From Planctomycetota bacterium (GTDB lineage: Bacteria; Planctomycetota; JAJSAM01): a stretch of 6,313 nucleotides of DNA. Each line of letters starts with the position of its first letter. Within the stretch, counting starts at the first letter, position 1. The position numbers and the translations under genes are program-made. This document shows, piece by piece, positions 5,929 through 6,313 of the stretch. The stretch is taken from the NCBI GenBank assembly GCA_029932425.1, contig JAOZQC010000018.1:1-6313 (forward strand), written 5' to 3'. A model generated the notes under the pieces. That model was not told the origin of the DNA. It saw only the letters and a list, made by a program, of their open reading frames with translations, and did not search any database.

Positions 5929-6313
5929 CTACTCCGTCACGAAGCGGCGCAGCTCCGGTTTCCAGGTGAGCCGGTCCCCGTATCGTTCCCACCCATCCCG
6001 GTCTCGGGCCCGGGCCCTGGCGGCGTCCGCCCCCTCGCCCGGTAGCCGAGGCCCGTCACGGCGTCCAGGGCCTCACCGGCCCCGGAGACGATCCAGGCAT
6101 CAGGGCCTGTCGATCCCGGGGAGCGGATGAGGAGCGGAATTCCGCGCTCCTCCCGAGCCGGGCCTGGACCTCGCCGCAGAGGGAGTCCTTGCGGGGCTCG
6201 TTCACCGGCATGTCGGCAGGGGCGGCGGCGATCTCGAGGAGGGCGGGGACGGCTTCCGTCGCCTGCCGGAGGACGAGGATGCGGACGGCCGCCCTGCGCG
6301 CCGCGGGCTCGAG
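5929..6313 (-). pseudogene. C-terminal part of a HEAT-repeat-type protein, with two frameshifts (5' end outside window)
   Basis: Three consecutive frames on the minus strand join into one plausible protein. From the window edge to about 6155 it reads helical, HEAT-like sequence (RILVLRQATEAVPALLEIAA). From about 6152 to 6039 a second frame gives REERGIPLLIRSP and then EALDAVTGLGYR. From about 6036 to the TAG at 5931-5929 a third frame gives DGWERYGDRLTWKPELRRFV. Each switch corresponds to one missing base, next to C-runs at 6152-6154 and 6030-6040. The ending (TG-x-GYR, a W-x-RY-x-DRL-x-W-x-P segment, then RRFV) resembles the C-termini of HEAT-repeat proteins I know from large-genome bacteria. 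This is either a decayed gene or an assembly/sequencing artefact in GC-rich runs. Function beyond protein interaction cannot be assigned, and family assignment is moderate. Confidence 0.55.

Overview
The window is very GC-rich, and everything I can support as coding lies on the minus strand. The gene content (an outward-facing cupredoxin fused to a membrane iron-sulfur protein, an FG-GAP/VCBS propeller, a TPR protein, a HEAT-repeat C-terminus and a Sec-exported protein, with Shine-Dalgarno sites and GTG/TTG starts) suggests a high-GC bacterium with a large secretome, such as an Acidobacteriota, Planctomycetota, Myxococcota or related lineage. Nothing in the sequence fixes the phylum.

Layout, read right to left in the direction of transcription. 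(1) 6313-5929: the 3' end of a HEAT-repeat-type gene, readable only if two single-base frameshifts are corrected. (2) 5928-5856: a short intergenic region with an unusually AT-rich patch and an inverted repeat, the likely promoter/operator of the next block. (3) 5855-3930: a 641-residue membrane protein joining an N-terminal CuA-type cupredoxin to a NapH/NosR/CcoG-like polytopic iron-sulfur module. (4) 3915-2512: a membrane-anchored FG-GAP/VCBS protein with seven calcium-loop repeats, starting at TTG 14 nt after the previous stop. (5) 2512-929: a membrane-anchored TPR protein whose GTG start shares a base with the previous stop (TAGTG). (6) 928-841: an 88-nt gap with a weak promoter-like sequence. 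(7) 840-1: the start of a gene for a secreted protein of unknown function, which runs off the window.

Genes 3 to 5 look like one translationally coupled operon. All three products are predicted to be membrane-bound with their large soluble domains outside the cytoplasm, except that the iron-sulfur clusters of gene 3 are predicted to face the cytoplasm. My working inference is a membrane electron-transfer unit: the iron-sulfur module passes electrons to an outward copper site, while the propeller and TPR proteins act as scaffolds or docking surfaces for a partner not encoded here. No catalytic subunit, cytochrome or terminal reductase is visible, so the reaction is unknown. The most distinctive points are the CuA-FeS fusion, the replacement of the expected CuA methionine by glutamate, and the coupling to propeller and TPR partners.
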